A DNA stretch of 64,000 nucleotides, taken from Liolophura sinensis (Eukaryota > Mollusca > Polyplacophora > Chitonida > Chitonidae). A model generated the notes under the pieces. That model did no database searches and was not told the DNA's origin. It worked only from the letters and a program-made list of their open reading frames with translations. Both the position numbers and the translations under genes were made by a program. Of the stretch, positions 46,149 through 61,100 are shown piece by piece; position 1 is the first letter of the stretch; each line of letters starts with the position of its first letter. Location: assembly GCF_032854445.1 (NCBI RefSeq), contig NC_088297.1, forward strand, positions 24,067,127-24,131,126, read 5' to 3'.

Positions 46149-49100
46149 GTAAGTACAGCCAACTTGTGACTGTATTCCCCCTGACCCCGAATTTCCTCTG
46201 CCGTAGAGGCCTTCTTTTCGATAGAACTCTTACCATATACATACATAACAAGTAATTTAACACACAGCAACATACAGGTCTAATCAACGCAGTACTTTTA
46301 ACAAAAAAAATAGTTTTAAAATTAAGCCTTACTGGCTAAGAAAATTTCATGGTACAGGCGGTGGTGCGGATGTCGCTGAACGTGGCACAGGTGGTGCTGA
46401 CTGTGGTACGGATGATGCTGACCGTGGCAATGAGGGTACAGACAGTATACCGATTATACATTTTATAGGAGTACCTTTATAGGATTACCTAGTGTTGCTG
46501 CACCCTGTGTTAAAATTGAAAGACTATATGCATGTTTTGAACGCATGTAAGTTTGGCCTTTTACGTTGTAATTTTTCACTCGTACACGTACTCATTCACA
46601 TCACACTGTTACTGGGTCAACTTGTCGTGTTTGTTTGTTGTAGCCTCTCAGTACTGAGCGCTAAGCGAGGCAGCAGCAAGTACCATTTTAAAGTCTCTTA
46701 TAAGGCACGACCCAGGCTTTATCCCAGACTTTGGGACTTCAAGGGACTTTCATTTTAATATACATAGTTGTTCTAATTTCAGCTATCCACAATGTGCATA
46801 CCTAGCTACAGGCAGTTATAGGTATATACAGACTCCTCAATGAATCGGATGCGTGGGTACCAATCGTGTTCCCATCACCCCATCACTTATCACGTTATAA
46901 TCCCGATAATGTAGCGGCTAACGGTGAATAAACTTCCTATTTATTATATGTGGGCATTCATATTTATTTACTTAAAGGAGCAGAAACATAAAAATGACGC
47001 CAAAATCAGATGAAAGATCCTGAAATCTTATTTGCAAATATATTTGTATTGTGGGTATTTGGAACCACTATTTGGTACGTGTGATGCATGTTTAATAAAT
47101 TTATTTGGATGTAAATTTGTCGTTCGTATCCAAAAACATGCATTTAATCTGAATTATTATAATTTCCATGGATACATTAAAAATATAAATATGATCAAAA
47201 TCCAGGCAGAACACATTTGTTAACTGAAAAGGCCAAATTCTAAAGTATGTTTATTAAATATGTGTTACATTGTCATTGATAACATTATTACACAAAGACA
47301 ATATATACCAAGTGGTGGTCCCATATACCCACTGTACAAAAACTATTTCCATGTGTGTTTTTCATTTTAAAAGAAAAATCAAAGAAAATATCGAAGACCA
47401 CTGTTCTGCGTAACCACATTATCACATCACAGTACAATTAAAACCTTTAAAACGGTTATAGAAAGAAAATTTAGATAAACATAAAGTCTAAAATGACGTC
47501 ACAATATACTGTATTCTAGAACGCCGTCACACTGTTTACAATGTGTCTTACATATGTGGAAAAAATTGTCCACGCCAACTGTCCAGCATGCAACGTGCTT
47601 TTAAATAATTATGACGTCACCCGAGGCAATGCGATCTTAGTGTCGAAACTTATTAAACACATTATGAATTACAAAAAATATTCTATCAGCATTTTCCTTG
47701 TAATAATATGGACGTTCAACATGTCAATGTGTAGAGCTTGGGTTGTTAAATGTCACTTACGAAAGGCAAATTTTGGTAGCCAGTATGACTGATTTTACAG
47801 ACAACTTAATATAGGCGACTCTCTAAAACAAATAGAATATAGTTTGATAAGCTTTATTGTATGGTGTTGTGTATGGACATAATTAATGGCGTACAGCATA
47901 GACAGTAAAACCACAGCAGCGACAATGATGGACGTGCAGCATAGAGAGTAAAACCAGAGCAGCGACGACATTGTGATAGGCGTACAGCATAGAGAGTAAA
48001 ACCAGAGCAGCAATGACAATGTGATAGACGTAGAGCATAGAGAGTAAAACCAGAGCAGCGACGACAGTGTGATAGACGTACACCATGGAGAGTAAAACCA
48101 GAGCAGAGATGACAGTGTGATAGACGTACAGCATAGACAGTAAAACCAGAGCAGCGACGACAATGTGATAGACGTAGAGCATGGAGAGTAAAACCAGAGC
48201 AGCGACGACAATGTGATAGACCTACAGCATAGAGAGTAAAACCAGAGCAGCGACGACAATGTTAGTCCATCATAGTCATAGTAATAATATATTGCATCTT
48301 CCAAATTCTTCATGTCAAATCAAGATGACGGGTTATGTATTAAGCGTCGTAATCTGTACCATATGTTACATTGGTAGCAGTTTCACATCAGCCATTTTTC
48401 TGAGAATTATCGTCCAAAATTTAAAGCCGAAGAATTTAGAGTATATTAACGGTGTATCTGTTGATTACAAATAGAACTCAGTACAAGTAGGTTTTAGTGT
48501 ATCCTAAGTTGTACCTTTATTCAGTTATACATGTCTGAAATCCTCAGACAAATGGTGTACAGTAAACTGAAAGTTCAATAATTAACACGCCGTTTACATA
48601 ACACCGATGTATGGCCTCCATTGAGAATTAATGTCTTCTACTGGATGTCCACATTCACTTGACCAATAGACATTCTAAAATTGTAAGTCAAGGACACGCA
48701 TGTAACAAACGAAAACTGATTTATGCAAGTAGCTCAAGGGAATTTCTCAAACATTGGTTAAACATGCTCGATCTTTCAGTTGGTTTCTCGGGGAATGGAA
48801 TGAAAAGTAACGAGATGTGCGTTGGAAGGGGGAGGAGGCAGAAGCTTCGGCTATAGTGGATCCACCCATAATTTTGCAGGAGAATTCAGTTGTTTCTAGT
48901 TTGACAGTCTAGTTTAGGCCAGGCAGTTTGTCAGGTGCTTGGCGAGGTGCGATGGTTTCCCACAGATCCTATCCGCATTTCCCCGACCTATAAACCTGTG
49001 CAAAAAAAAAACCTGTGCAAAAAAAAAAACCTGTGCAAAAAAATGAAAAATGAAAGGAATGGCCTTAAATTACGTATGGATAAATAAATAAATAAATAAA

Positions 49101-52100
49101 TAAACATTTCACTTCCAAATCAAATGGAATTTCAGGAGACTTTAGAGTACCTACAATACTTTAGACGGAAGTTTGCAGTTAGCAGGGTGTCCCTGCGAAA
49201 AACTGTCTGGATAACTGTCGGGCTTCACACTTGTAAAAATGACACTTTATGTGGGCTGTCACCTGATACCCATAATTCCGAATTACAACCACAAGTGGTG
49301 TTTCTGTCTGTGGATAACTGTCGGGTGTATATCTCCATTGATATTGTACCATTTCCTGCTTATTGCAGTCACGCAAGTGGCGCCTTTAGGTGTAATTTAT
49401 ACTCTAAGTGTGAACTGTATAGGTGCAGTTGTAACGATGACATAGCCTGTCATACATTTAAGCAAAATAACAACTGGTCCCCCTTGAACTACTAAATGCT
49501 AACTGTGAACTACTGTCTAAAGTATTATATGTCTATGGATTGTAAAAAGTGTTTCTTTTGGAAAATATTTACTACAAGTTACAATGTGGAGTCATTGCCC
49601 TATGGCATCATTACCCTGTGGTGTCAGTACCCTGTAGCTTTATTATCCTGTGGCGTCATTGCCTGTGGCGTCATTACCCTTTGGCGTCATTACCCTGTGG
49701 CGTCATTAAGCCTATATCTCATCATAACCCATACGGTTAAGGCACGATACGTATTTTATTATGAGCCTATTACAAAGAAGCTAATGATTCAGTTTATCGA
49801 ACTCTTCAGACATGATTTTACGTAATATAGTATTACGAAATATAGCACAAACCTCATCAAATGAAGACAAGATTCATGTATGTGTTAGGAAATTAGCTTT
49901 ATCTGCTTTACGGATGTTGGTTGTGGCTTGCCGATATTCACATACACGTAAATCCATCTTAGACAAATGCGACAAAACTTTTCATGTATAAATGCACTTT
50001 TGGGTAGGTTTGAGCACACTGAAGATTGCGCAGTTCGCTCAGTGTTTGCTGCTCGTGGCTGTCACAAGACGGTGACCATGCCATACTCCTTACAGCGCAT
50101 GCGTCACCCTCTACCTTTGGCTATAGGTCATTTCTACCAATGGCAAATTATGTACAGAAATCTTTCACAACGTTGAGGTCATATTTGGTCACGGTGATGA
50201 GGTAGGAAGTGAAATCAGAAAACACAAACAATCCGTCTCAACCTTTACTCTTCGTCCCTAAGTGGGAAAGTCTTCTAACAACCTGCGGATAGTCGTGGGT
50301 TTCTCCAGGGCTCTGCCCGGTTTCCTCCCACCATAATGCTGGCCGCTGACGTATAAGTGAAATATTGTTGAGTACGCCGTAAAACACCAATGAAATAAAT
50401 AAAATAAATCTATTCTCTTTATCTAAAGTGTGTACAACATGATTCTAACCAACCTCTAAGGCAATTTTATTGATGAAAGCTGATTAAATAGTTCCGCTGG
50501 AGGACACTAGTGATGGGGCTAAGACTAAACATGCCTACGTGCGATTCTCGGGCTCCAAAGGTCAACCTTGCCTATTGGTCTCAGTCCATACTCCTTACAG
50601 CGTCTTCTCTGCCTTTCGCTTTACATCACCGCCACCAATAGAAAAGCTGAGCCAGGTGTACTTTTCTATAAAACTCCTATTTCTTTTGCAAGGAATTAAA
50701 AGCATATATAATTAGTAGCATATACCGATCTAATAACTGCAGTTCAAATAGAGACTGGACCTATTGAAAAAAATTAATGTTTAACACGGTTTAAATAATT
50801 TAATTTTATACGTTGAGATAGACATTCTGGTCATATTTTTATATGAGCGGGAAGTATATTTATGTATAGTAGGTCGGTTACGAATTTTCCGCCCTGAGAC
50901 TAAATTAAATGGTTGTGACGTTAATCTAGATTTCTTGAGCACCAGCCACAAATATTACCTAGCTAAAGTCAGTGTTAAACTTGTACAGGATCCCCACTGA
51001 ATCCAGCTACAGCGATGATAAACTTGTACAGGTTCCCCACTGAACCCAGCTACAGCGATGATAAACTTGTACAGGATCCCCACTGAACCCAGCTACAGCG
51101 ATGATAAATTTGTACAGGATCCCCACTGAACCCAGCTACAGCGATAATAATCTTGTACCGGATCCCCACTGAACCCAGCTACAGCGATGATAATCTTGTA
51201 CCGGATCCCCACTGAACCCAGCTACAGCGATGATAAACTTGTACAGGATCCCCACTGAACCCAGCTACAGCGATGATAATCTTGTACAGGTTCCCCACTG
51301 AATCCAGCTACAGCGATGATAAACTTGTACCGGATCCCCACTGAACCCAGCTACAGCGATGATAAACTTGTACAGGATCCCCACTGAACCCAGCTACAGC
51401 GATGATAAACTTGTACAGGTTCCCCACTGAACCCAGCTACAGCGATGATAATCTTGTACAGGATCCCCACTGAACCCAGCTACAGCGATGATAATCTTGT
51501 ACAGGATCCCCACTGAACCCAGCTACAGCGATGATAAACTTGTACAGGTTGCCCACTGAACCCAGCTACAGCGATAATAAACTTGTACAGGTTCCCCACT
51601 GAACCCAGCTACAGCGATGATAAACTTGTACAGGATCCCCACTGAACCCAGCTACAGCGATGATAAACTTGTACAGGATCCCCACTGAACCCAGCTACAG
51701 CGATGATAAACTTGTACCGGATCCCCACTGAACCCAGCTACAGCGATGATAAACTTGTACAGGATCCCCACTGAACCCAGCTACAGCGATGATAAACTTG
51801 TACAGGATCCCCACTGAACCCAGCTACAGCGATGATAGACTTGTACAGGATCCCCACTGAGCCCAGCTACAGCGATGATAAACTTGTACAGGATCCCCAC
51901 TGAACCCAGCTACAACGATGATAAACTTGTACAGGATCCCCACTGAATCCAGCTACAGCGATGATAAACTTGTACAGGATCCCCACTGAACCCAGCTACA
52001 GCGATGATAAACTTGTACAGGTTCCCCACTGAACCCAGCTACAGCGATGAAAAAACTTGTACAGGACCCCCACTGAACCCAGCTACAGCGATGATAAACT

Positions 52101-55100
52101 TGTACAGGTTCCCCACTGAACCCAGCTACAGAGATGATAAACTTGTACAGGTTCCCCACTGAACCCAGCTACAGCGATAATAAACTTGTACAGGATCCCC
52201 ACTGAACCCAGCTACAGCGATGATAAACTTGTACAGGTTCCCCACTGAACCCAGCTACAGCGATGATAAACTTGTACAGGATCCCCACTGAACCCAGCTA
52301 CAGCGATGATAAACTTGTACAGGATCCCCACTGAACCCAGCTACAGCGATGATAAACTTGTACAGGATCCCCACTGAACCCAGCTACAGCGATGATAAAC
52401 TTGTACAGGATCCCCACTGAATCGCATTCCTAGGAAGGAATGGTGTCCTCATCACACCATCACTTAACGCGTATGTAACAAATTATGTCAGTTCTTTTGG
52501 ATTACACGTTGACTTTAATGTGCTATATGTCTGGCCATGTTTATTTACTTTTTATTTTATTTTATCTTAATTTATTTTATTTTTTGTTTTGTTTATTTAT
52601 TGTTTTAATTTTTTCATTGATTTTCTAATTGATTCATTTAGGGGTGCTTGCCATGGTCTAGTGGTTCAATTTAGGCGCTTTCCTTTTAAAGGCGATGAGC
52701 CGCGAGGTACACGTGCAAATCCGGGATTACACAGATAGTTTGTGAATTTCCTCTGATCTTACCCGGAGATTGCTACCCCCGCATTGTTCCTCTAGTTTAA
52801 TTAAATAATTTATTTATTTGAGTGGTGTTTTAGGTCGTACTTATGTGAGGGGCGGTCAGCATTATGGTGGGAGGAAAGCGGGTAGACCCCGTGAGAAACC
52901 CACGGCTCCCCCAGGTTGTTGACAGACCTTCCCACGTACGGCCGGTAAGGAAGCCAGCATGAGCTGCACTTGAACCCAGCCAACGATGGGAACACGACTT
53001 TGGGATTGAACTGTATTACGTGTAACAACTGAAAACAGCTGATAGCAGCTTTTTCTTTATTTCGGGTTTCTTCACAAAACACCAAACTTTCTGCTGTTGC
53101 CATTTTGACTGTGACTGGCTGTAATCCTTACTTCCTAAACACTGAGGGTGATACAGGGAAACAATGCGACTTAATTCAGCTGGAAGCACTCACAGATTTC
53201 TGACACTGTCAGAAACTACGACTGAGGACGACTGGCCACTGATTCTAGTTAAAGGAGAAGAAAACGTGAAAAATGATGCCAGCGTTAGAGAAAGAGCGTG
53301 AAAATGTATTTGCACCTGTTTTTTTTCCAGGTTTTTCTTTCAAGAGGAAAGGGTATTTAAACTATTTTTGTATGGTAGGTATTTGGAACCAAAACTTGGT
53401 ATATATTGTCTTGGCAGAACAATGTTCAAAATAAGACTGTGATATATGTCTAATAAATTATTTGAATGTAGCTTTGTTGTTTATATTCAAACAGCAGCCA
53501 TTAATCTGAATTGTGATAATATTTGTGAACATAATGATAATATAGGTATAATCAAAATCCAGGCTGAACACATTTGTTAGCGGAAAAAGGCCCCTCGTGT
53601 ATGCCGAACCTGATTGGTCCTACACTCCAGGCCATTGTAGCATTACATGTACAAATTTCCACAGGCCAAAATCGCGGTACATGTTTGAGTTTCCAAAGGC
53701 CAATATACCAAGGCATCATGAATGTATACACCGTACAATACATTAATTGAAACATAAAACTACATGCCTTTTCTACATTCTTGTAAGTTTTTTCATTCAT
53801 TTGAAGCACTGCTTGTGTAAAAATTTTTATTCTGTTATTCCTTTGAGTTGATAACGATGTAAGTTTAGGGAACATGTACATGTTCACTCGTAAGCACCTT
53901 TTGCCTCTTTGTAATAATGCGCGTAGAATACATGCTATGCTGTCCCTGTAGCCAGTTTGTAATAATACGTGTAGAATACATTGTATGCTGTCCCTGTAGC
54001 CAGTTAAAGGTCTAAGTATGTATACAATGCTCACCACAACAAGTATATAAATGACCCGAATGCCACACTTCTTAGCCGGAACGTCTTAGTGATAGCTGTG
54101 CCTTATAAATATTGACGTCTTTCATGACGGACCGAAAGAAAAATATACAGCTTGTAGAGTCCAACCCCTGGGCCACTGAACGGCGTGTAGATTTACACTG
54201 TTTATTTATTTATTTGATTGATGTTTTACACCATACTCACGGATATTTCACTCATACGACGGCGAACAGCAGTATGGTGGGTGGAAACCGGGCATAGCCC
54301 GGGGGAAACCCACGACCATCCGCAGGTTGCTGCAAGACCTTCCCACTTACGGCCGGTGAGGAAGCCAGCATGAGCTGGACTTGAACTCACAGCGACCGCA
54401 TTGCTGAGAGGCTCCTGGATCACTATCCTGGATGATATGGTTCTCCACCTTGACCTTACATACCTAATTTGTATTTTGTGTAAAACCTTGATTAAGTAGA
54501 TGAACTCCAGCTGAGGTTGTTTCGGCTCTGGTGACATTTCCAGGGTATAATTGTTCTTTTTTTTTGACCCACATCTTGAATTCCTCACTCATTCTTATCA
54601 ATATGCTAACAATGTATTCTAAAAAACGCCAGATTAAATTCATGAGAAGATATTGTTGGTACGCCTGTGTCAGTATGTTCTCGTCTCAGTCTGGAATAAC
54701 TCTCGGCTTAATACTTCTTAATACTTAATGCTACAACATTTGGATTCAGCAAAAATAAATTGAATTTAAAGTGAAAGCACCATTGGAACTGAAGTAAGCA
54801 TTGAAAGAAAAAATAGAGGAAAGAGATCATTTGACTGCAAGCTTTGGAAACTAGAAATAAAGGTGTTCGCGACTAGCATACTTTATGTTGACACATTTCT
54901 ATCACAGTCAAAGCTCTTAACATTGATCTGTACAAAATATATAGATTGCTTACTTCAGAGAGAAAGAGGCTTTTTTTTTTAAATATCTGCCTCAGATACC
55001 TTTGTATCACTATCCTGGATGATATGGTTCCCCATATTGACCTTACATACCTAATTTGTATTTTGCAAAAATATTAATTAGATATTAATTAAGTTGATGA

Positions 55101-58100
55101 ACTCCAGCTTACGTTGTTTTGGCTCAAGTGGCATTTCCAGGGTACAGCTTTTCTTTTTGTTGACCCACGTCTCAAAGTCCTCACCCAGTTTTATCAATAT
55201 GCTAACAAAGTATTCTAATTAAGGCTAGATTAAATTCCTCAAAAAATAGTATTAGTAAACTTAAAAGGAGCAGCGTCAGTATGTTTCCTTCTCATTCTGG
55301 AGTAACGCTCGGCTCACACGTGGTTTCGTTCTCTTGAGTCTCGTGATCAAACAAAATGATAATTAGATTTAGTCTTTCTGTTTTCATTGACATTGAATGA
55401 AACAGACATGCAAGAATTAATATTCCTGTTCACACTGAATGCTATAATTTCGCTCATGGAAGGTTTACATTTTGTAAAATTCAGTATGTATTGCTTTTTT
55501 CAAATCTTTTACAGGACAGTGTCCGGAAGGTAAATACGGAGACAGATGTCAGAACACCTGTAACTGTCCCAACAGACAGTCAACCATCTGTGAGAAGACG
55601 ACTGGGGCGTGTACAGGACCGTGTAACCCCGGCTATACTGGACAGGACTGTCAACGTGATACAGTCACGTGTCCAATTGGTAGATACGGACAAACGTGTC
55701 AGAACACCTGTAACTGTCCGAACAGACAATCAACCATCTGTGAGAAGACGACTGGGGCGTGTACAGGACCGTGTAACCCCGGCTATACTGGACCAGACTG
55801 TCAACCTGATACAGTCACGTGTCCAGTTGGCAGATACGGACAAACATGTCAGAACACCTGTAACTGTCCGAACAGACAGTCAAGCGCCTGTGACAAGACG
55901 ACTGGGGCGTGTACAGGACAGTGTAACCCCGGCTATACTGGACCAGACTGTCAACGTGATACAGTCACGTGTCCAATTGGTAGATACGGACAAACGTGTC
56001 AGAACACCTGTAACTGTCCGAACAGACAGTCAACCGCCTGTGACAAGACGACTGGGGCATGTACAGGACAGTGTAACCCCGGCTATACTGGACCAGACTG
56101 TCAACCTGATACAGTCACGTGTCCAGTTGGTAGATACGGACAAACGTGTCAGAACACCTGTAACTGTCCGAACAGACAGTCAACCGCCTGTGAGAAGATG
56201 ACTGGGGCGTGTACGCGACAGTGTAACCCCGGCTATACTGGACCAGACTGTCAACCTGATACAGTCACGTGTCCAGTTGGTAGATACGGACAAATGTGTC
56301 AGATCACCTGTAACTGTCCGAACAGACAGTCAACCGCCTGTGAGAAGACGACTGGGGCATGTACAGGACAGTGTAACCCTGGCTATACTGGACCAGGCTG
56401 TCAACCTGATACAACCACGTGTCCAGTTGGTAGATACGGACAGACGTGTCAGAACATCTGTAACTGTCCGAACAGACAGTCAACCGCCTGTGAGAAGATG
56501 ACTGGGGCGTGTACAGGACCGTGTAACCCCGGCTATACTGGACCAGACTGTCAACCTGATACAACCACGTGTCCAGTTGGTAGATACGGACAAACGTGTC
56601 AGAACATCTGTAACTGTCCGAACAGACCATCAACCGCCTGTGACAAGACGACTGGGGCATGTACAGGACAGTGTAACCCCGGCTATACTGGACCAGACTG
56701 TCAACCTGATACAACCACGTGTCCAGTTGGTAGATACGGACAAACGTGTCAGAACACCTGTAATTGTCCGAACAGACAGTCAACCGCCTGTGAGAAGACG
56801 ACTGGAGCGTGTACAGGACCGTGTAACCCCGGCTATACTGGACCAGACTGTCAACCTGATACAGTCACGTGTCCAGTTGGTAGTTACGGACAAACGTGTC
56901 AGAACACCTGTAACTGTCCGAACAGACAATCAGTCATCTGTGACAAGATGACCGGGGCATGTACAGGACAGTGTAACCCCGGCTATACTGGACCAGACTG
57001 TCAACCTGATACAGTCACGTGTCCAGTTGGTAGATACGGAAAAACGTGTCGGAACACCTGTAACTGTCCAAACAGACCATCATACGCCTGTGACAAGACG
57101 TCTGGGACATGTACAGGACTCTGTAATCCTGGCTTTACAGGACCAGACTGTCAGCCAACAACAGGTAAATATGAGATGGTTTTTTTTGTTGGTACCTTAC
57201 TTTTCGTAACCACTAAAACAAAGTTTTCTGAGAGAGGAAAACTTTCTCTCAAGGCGGGGCTTCTTGGCCGAAGGGTTAGCACGCCAGTTTGGCGCAATGA
57301 CCCAGAAGCTTCCCACAAGTGCGGTCGCTATGACTGAAGTCCAGCTTATGTTGGTTTCCTTGCCGGCCGTACGTTTGAAGGTCTGTCAGTAACCTGTGGA
57401 TAGTTGTGGGTTTCTCCTGGGCTCTGACCGGTTTCCTCCCACCATAGTGCTGACTGCCGTCATACAAGTGAAATATGTGAGTACTGTGTAAAACACCAAT
57501 CAAATAAACAAGTAAATGCTCACTCAAGCTGTGTTTCCAATGTCTCAAATATGAAACATTTACGCTGTTTTACGGTTTTTCTAACAGTCGACCAAACATA
57601 ATATTTGTTAAAGTTTATGTACATGTGTGTGCGTGCATATGTGTGTCTATAATGCTTTACTTATTAATAACAATATTGGCCGCATTTTTTAAGACAGAAA
57701 AGAAATGGTGTGTTTTCATTTCTACTATTTTGCTTTAAAAAGACTTTTTCGTTAGTTGTTAGTCGGGCGTAACTTGTATCAATGTTATTTTCAAAGCTGA
57801 TCTGATAATCCGAGTCACCATTAACACAAAATAATTGGTTTGTCGAGATGTATTTATATTATAATCACGCCAAGCCCGCATGTTACATTTTAAAAAGTTT
57901 TTTGGCGATTACGCGAAAATCACAACTTGAACAGGAACAATTCTTTGAAATTCATAATCCGTAGGCCAAGGAGGTCTCAGAAATGTTTCTGTTCGATCCA
58001 AGTGTGCCGTGTTTACAGTTGAAGTAATTTTGCGCCATTCTCATTCGCCAGCCAAGTCTAATTTACAAAGCGAAAGGGATTCATATTAAGAAGTTTAATT

Positions 58101-61100
58101 GCCATCCAACTATAGTCACATGTTCCAAATTTGAGGAAACTCGATTCTGTGGTTCTGGAGAAGAAGATTCTTAAAGGGCTTTCATATAAATGCTTTAAAT
58201 TTAAATGGCAGTCAAATCATGTGACACAGGTTGCTGTGATCACCACTCTAAGAATTTGTTACGTCCACTAGATCTGTATTGTGTTTCACCACTCTTATAA
58301 CAACGTTCACATTATAGCTACCCTGGCCGTAGCTAGGTGCACTGTCTGTTTTCCACGCGTTATCACGCGAGATTTGTAATATTGGAGCATAGTCTGTAAA
58401 CGAGAATTTTAGAGTTACTGGCCGGACTGGCCGAGGAAAGCCAATAGGGCACCTGAATGCTTGGCTTATATGACCGCCTTATAACCTTCGTCAGTACCTA
58501 CACGTTACCGTATACTTACATGTTACCGTATTCTTACATGTTACCATACACTTACACGTTACCGTATACTTACAAGTTACCGTATACTTACATGTTACCA
58601 TATACTTACCTGTATATATGTATGTACTGGGAATTATGTTGTAATAGGGCCAATACTTCCTCATCAGCCTCGGACAATTTATAAGTCCTTTACGTGCGAT
58701 TGACTTTGAGTACATTTTCACCTGGCTATGAAGTTTAAATCCATTTACATACAGTATGCACGTACAAAAATATCCCTTAAGTTGTGGAACTATTTATGTT
58801 TTAGTCTGTAACTCAACATCAAGGACTAAATGTGGAGGGGAATGTCACTGTGTGGACAGGATGAGATGTGGAGGAGGGTTTTGTGAGGGAGGCTGTCAGG
58901 ACGGATGGACAAGCACTGACTGTCAGATAGGTAAGTGCAGACATTCATTTTGACAGTTACAGGACTGCACACTTTCAAAACACATTGACATCTTTTGACG
59001 AACCAGAGTACTCTTCCAAAGCATAGGCCTGTATAGTTACACTGTACACCCACCTGTTCATACATGTACACCTGCCTTTATTTACTGATGACTTACCTAT
59101 CGCTGTTTTCGACTACGTTCTCTAACCGACGTTTACAATGGTCATGTGGCATTTTCTGTGAGGGAAATAGTTCCAGGTAAGGATGAAAGTCTTGTAAATA
59201 CCTCTGTGGGCTTTACGTCAGGAGATTTGGCATGCATCTGGTTGGTGACCTTTTCTTAGAAAAGAAAGTTATATTAATATATCAGTTTATAGATAAAAAG
59301 ATCGGGTTCAGAACCCTGCGATAAGAAAAAACAAATTTAGATACCAGTACAACTCATTTACATATCCGAGGTAAACATTTTGTTGGATCTATTTTGGGGA
59401 TAAGGATATTTTAAGGATATTTTTTGATTGAAATAAGGATGCCAGTGTTTGTGGCCGCTAGCATATATACTGAACCGCTTTAAAAACACACCAACATGAA
59501 TATATAAGATATGATTATAGTCTGAGAATAACATCGGAAAGATAAATGGTTTGGAGTAAGGAAGCTCCAAAGATGATGTCAACTCTGATAGCCTTTGTGT
59601 GGGTCCTCATCAAAACGCAACAGGGTAGAGGACGGGAAACGCCTTTTTACACCTGAATGGCACAAACAATTAAAACAGTCACTAATTTTGTTTGAAGAAA
59701 TGGGATATAAAGGGAAGGTATTTAATGGCTCTCCGCACAATGGCTGTAATAGCGGAAAAGCACTGAAGACGCAGTGTCGCGATTGACACCTGGGGAACGG
59801 GAGCGCGCCATTGCCTTAAGTGAAGTTGGCTTGACTACAAGGGCTATAGCAGCAAGGTTCGGATGTCACCACAGTACCATTACAAGACTGAACAGACAAT
59901 GGTTACTTCGTTGCTGGCATGGCGTTGCCTTCTCTGACGAATTTCACCTCAGGAATGCCACCGGACGTATACGCGATGAGGAACGTTATCTTGATAATTG
60001 TTTTGTGCAGGCTCATCGATGAGGCGGCGGTATCACGTTTTATCACAGAAAACAGCCCTATGTATGCACTGGTCGTGTTAATGCAGTTTACTACAGGGAC
60101 GCCATTTTAAATTGTTGCGAAGTCCCCTGTTTCCGTCAACACCAAGAGAGCGTAACTTACTTATCTGAGTGTGAATGTAATATACAGCCAACATCAAATG
60201 AGAATTGGTTTAGCGTCATTTCCACTTCGCCCCTGGTACGTCTTTAATGCGTTTCAGTCTATACACATGTATGTGAATGAAGGTTATAGATTCAGTTTAG
60301 ATGATAGAGCCATTATCTTCACCACTCAGATTTTTCCGATAAACATTTGTCTTCATACACTACAGTATTTAATGTAGCTAAAAGATATTCCAGTGTTACC
60401 AGAATCTCTTTGCTTGTACAGCCCCACAAAGGATACAAGTCCGCATCCGGATCATTACCCCTCATGCGTGAGCGGGCAGGGTGCCCTTGGCCAGTTAATT
60501 CTTGTGATCGAATGCAACTCTCGCCATTTCCACCGCGATTTTAAGTCAATAGTTTTTGTCAAGAACACCGTACCCGGCGATGGTCAATGGTTGACTCCTT
60601 ACACTCTGTTTTGCCTCACCCATAAACCTGAACGTTTATTCCTGGTGAGGGATCTATACCCGCCGAATACAGACTACAGTATCCTGAATTGAATATTCGG
60701 AATTATATCTTATCTAAGTCGGGGAGTTTAGGATAAATAGTGATGACCCTTGGTTATATTAAGGCTTGTATGAGGTATTTGTCAGACACGGGCAATGGAT
60801 GATACCCCGTATTTTCCTCTAAATTGTGTGTCAGGAGGTATGCCACATAAGAACTTACATACCGTGGTTTCACCTAGGCCTTGCATCAGGTGATTTATCA
60901 GAAAACTGATGAATTCCCTTGACGGCGGACATCCAGAAAAAAAAGAAACCAAAAAAGAAGAAAAGACAACAGAATAAAACCCAAAACACTGGACTCTTGA
61001 TGCATTTATATTTTATGCTGCGTGTTGTAGCATCGTTTCCTACATATGACCCATTACCATTTATACTGTCTGTATAGTACAGTTTTATGGTAAGATTTCC

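Larger units (their letters stand above)
46149..55514 (+). other. Putative 9.4-kb first intron of gene 3
   Basis: It contains dispersed elements (46645, 46974, 53250), minisatellites (47890, 49600, 50975, 53925), several SINEs (50256, 52640, 52803, 54198) and the duplicated intron block at 54428-55250. No other exon with a recognisable domain was found. Confidence 0.45.
57165..58804 (+). other. Gene 3 intron, paralogous to gene 1 introns
   Basis: 57165-57750 matches 206-790 and 58240-58804 matches 3420-4371 minus the young SINE. 57750-58240 has no match in gene 1, which instead has a 2.6-kb stretch with the 1371 exon. Confidence 0.7.

Noticed and set aside
47795-48313. A minus-strand 172-residue hydrophobic repeat protein
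   Set aside because: The 48-bp minisatellite is open in two minus-strand frames at once; there is no start context, splice site or known family.
49124-49495. A Cys-rich 123-residue secreted peptide gene
   Set aside because: No signal peptide, and the Cys spacing matches no known module; overlapping frames are similarly open.
52640-52720. A functional tRNA gene
   Set aside because: The B box is degenerate (GTGCAAATCC) and the acceptor stem does not pair; it is a SINE head.
53552-54037. A minus-strand 161-residue gene
   Set aside because: It covers part of a dispersed repeat and a 48-bp duplication; no recognisable domain.
55491-56201. A 236-residue open frame overlapping the EGF-repeat exon (VRTPVTVRTDSQPPVRRRLG repeats)
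   Set aside because: It is a shifted reading of the 150-bp repeats. The exon frame with the acceptor at 55514 gives proper EGF modules; this frame has no known domain and crosses the acceptor.
56304-56783. A minus-strand 159-residue frame inside the EGF exon
   Set aside because: The antisense shadow of the same repeats, open only because the unit has no stop in that frame.
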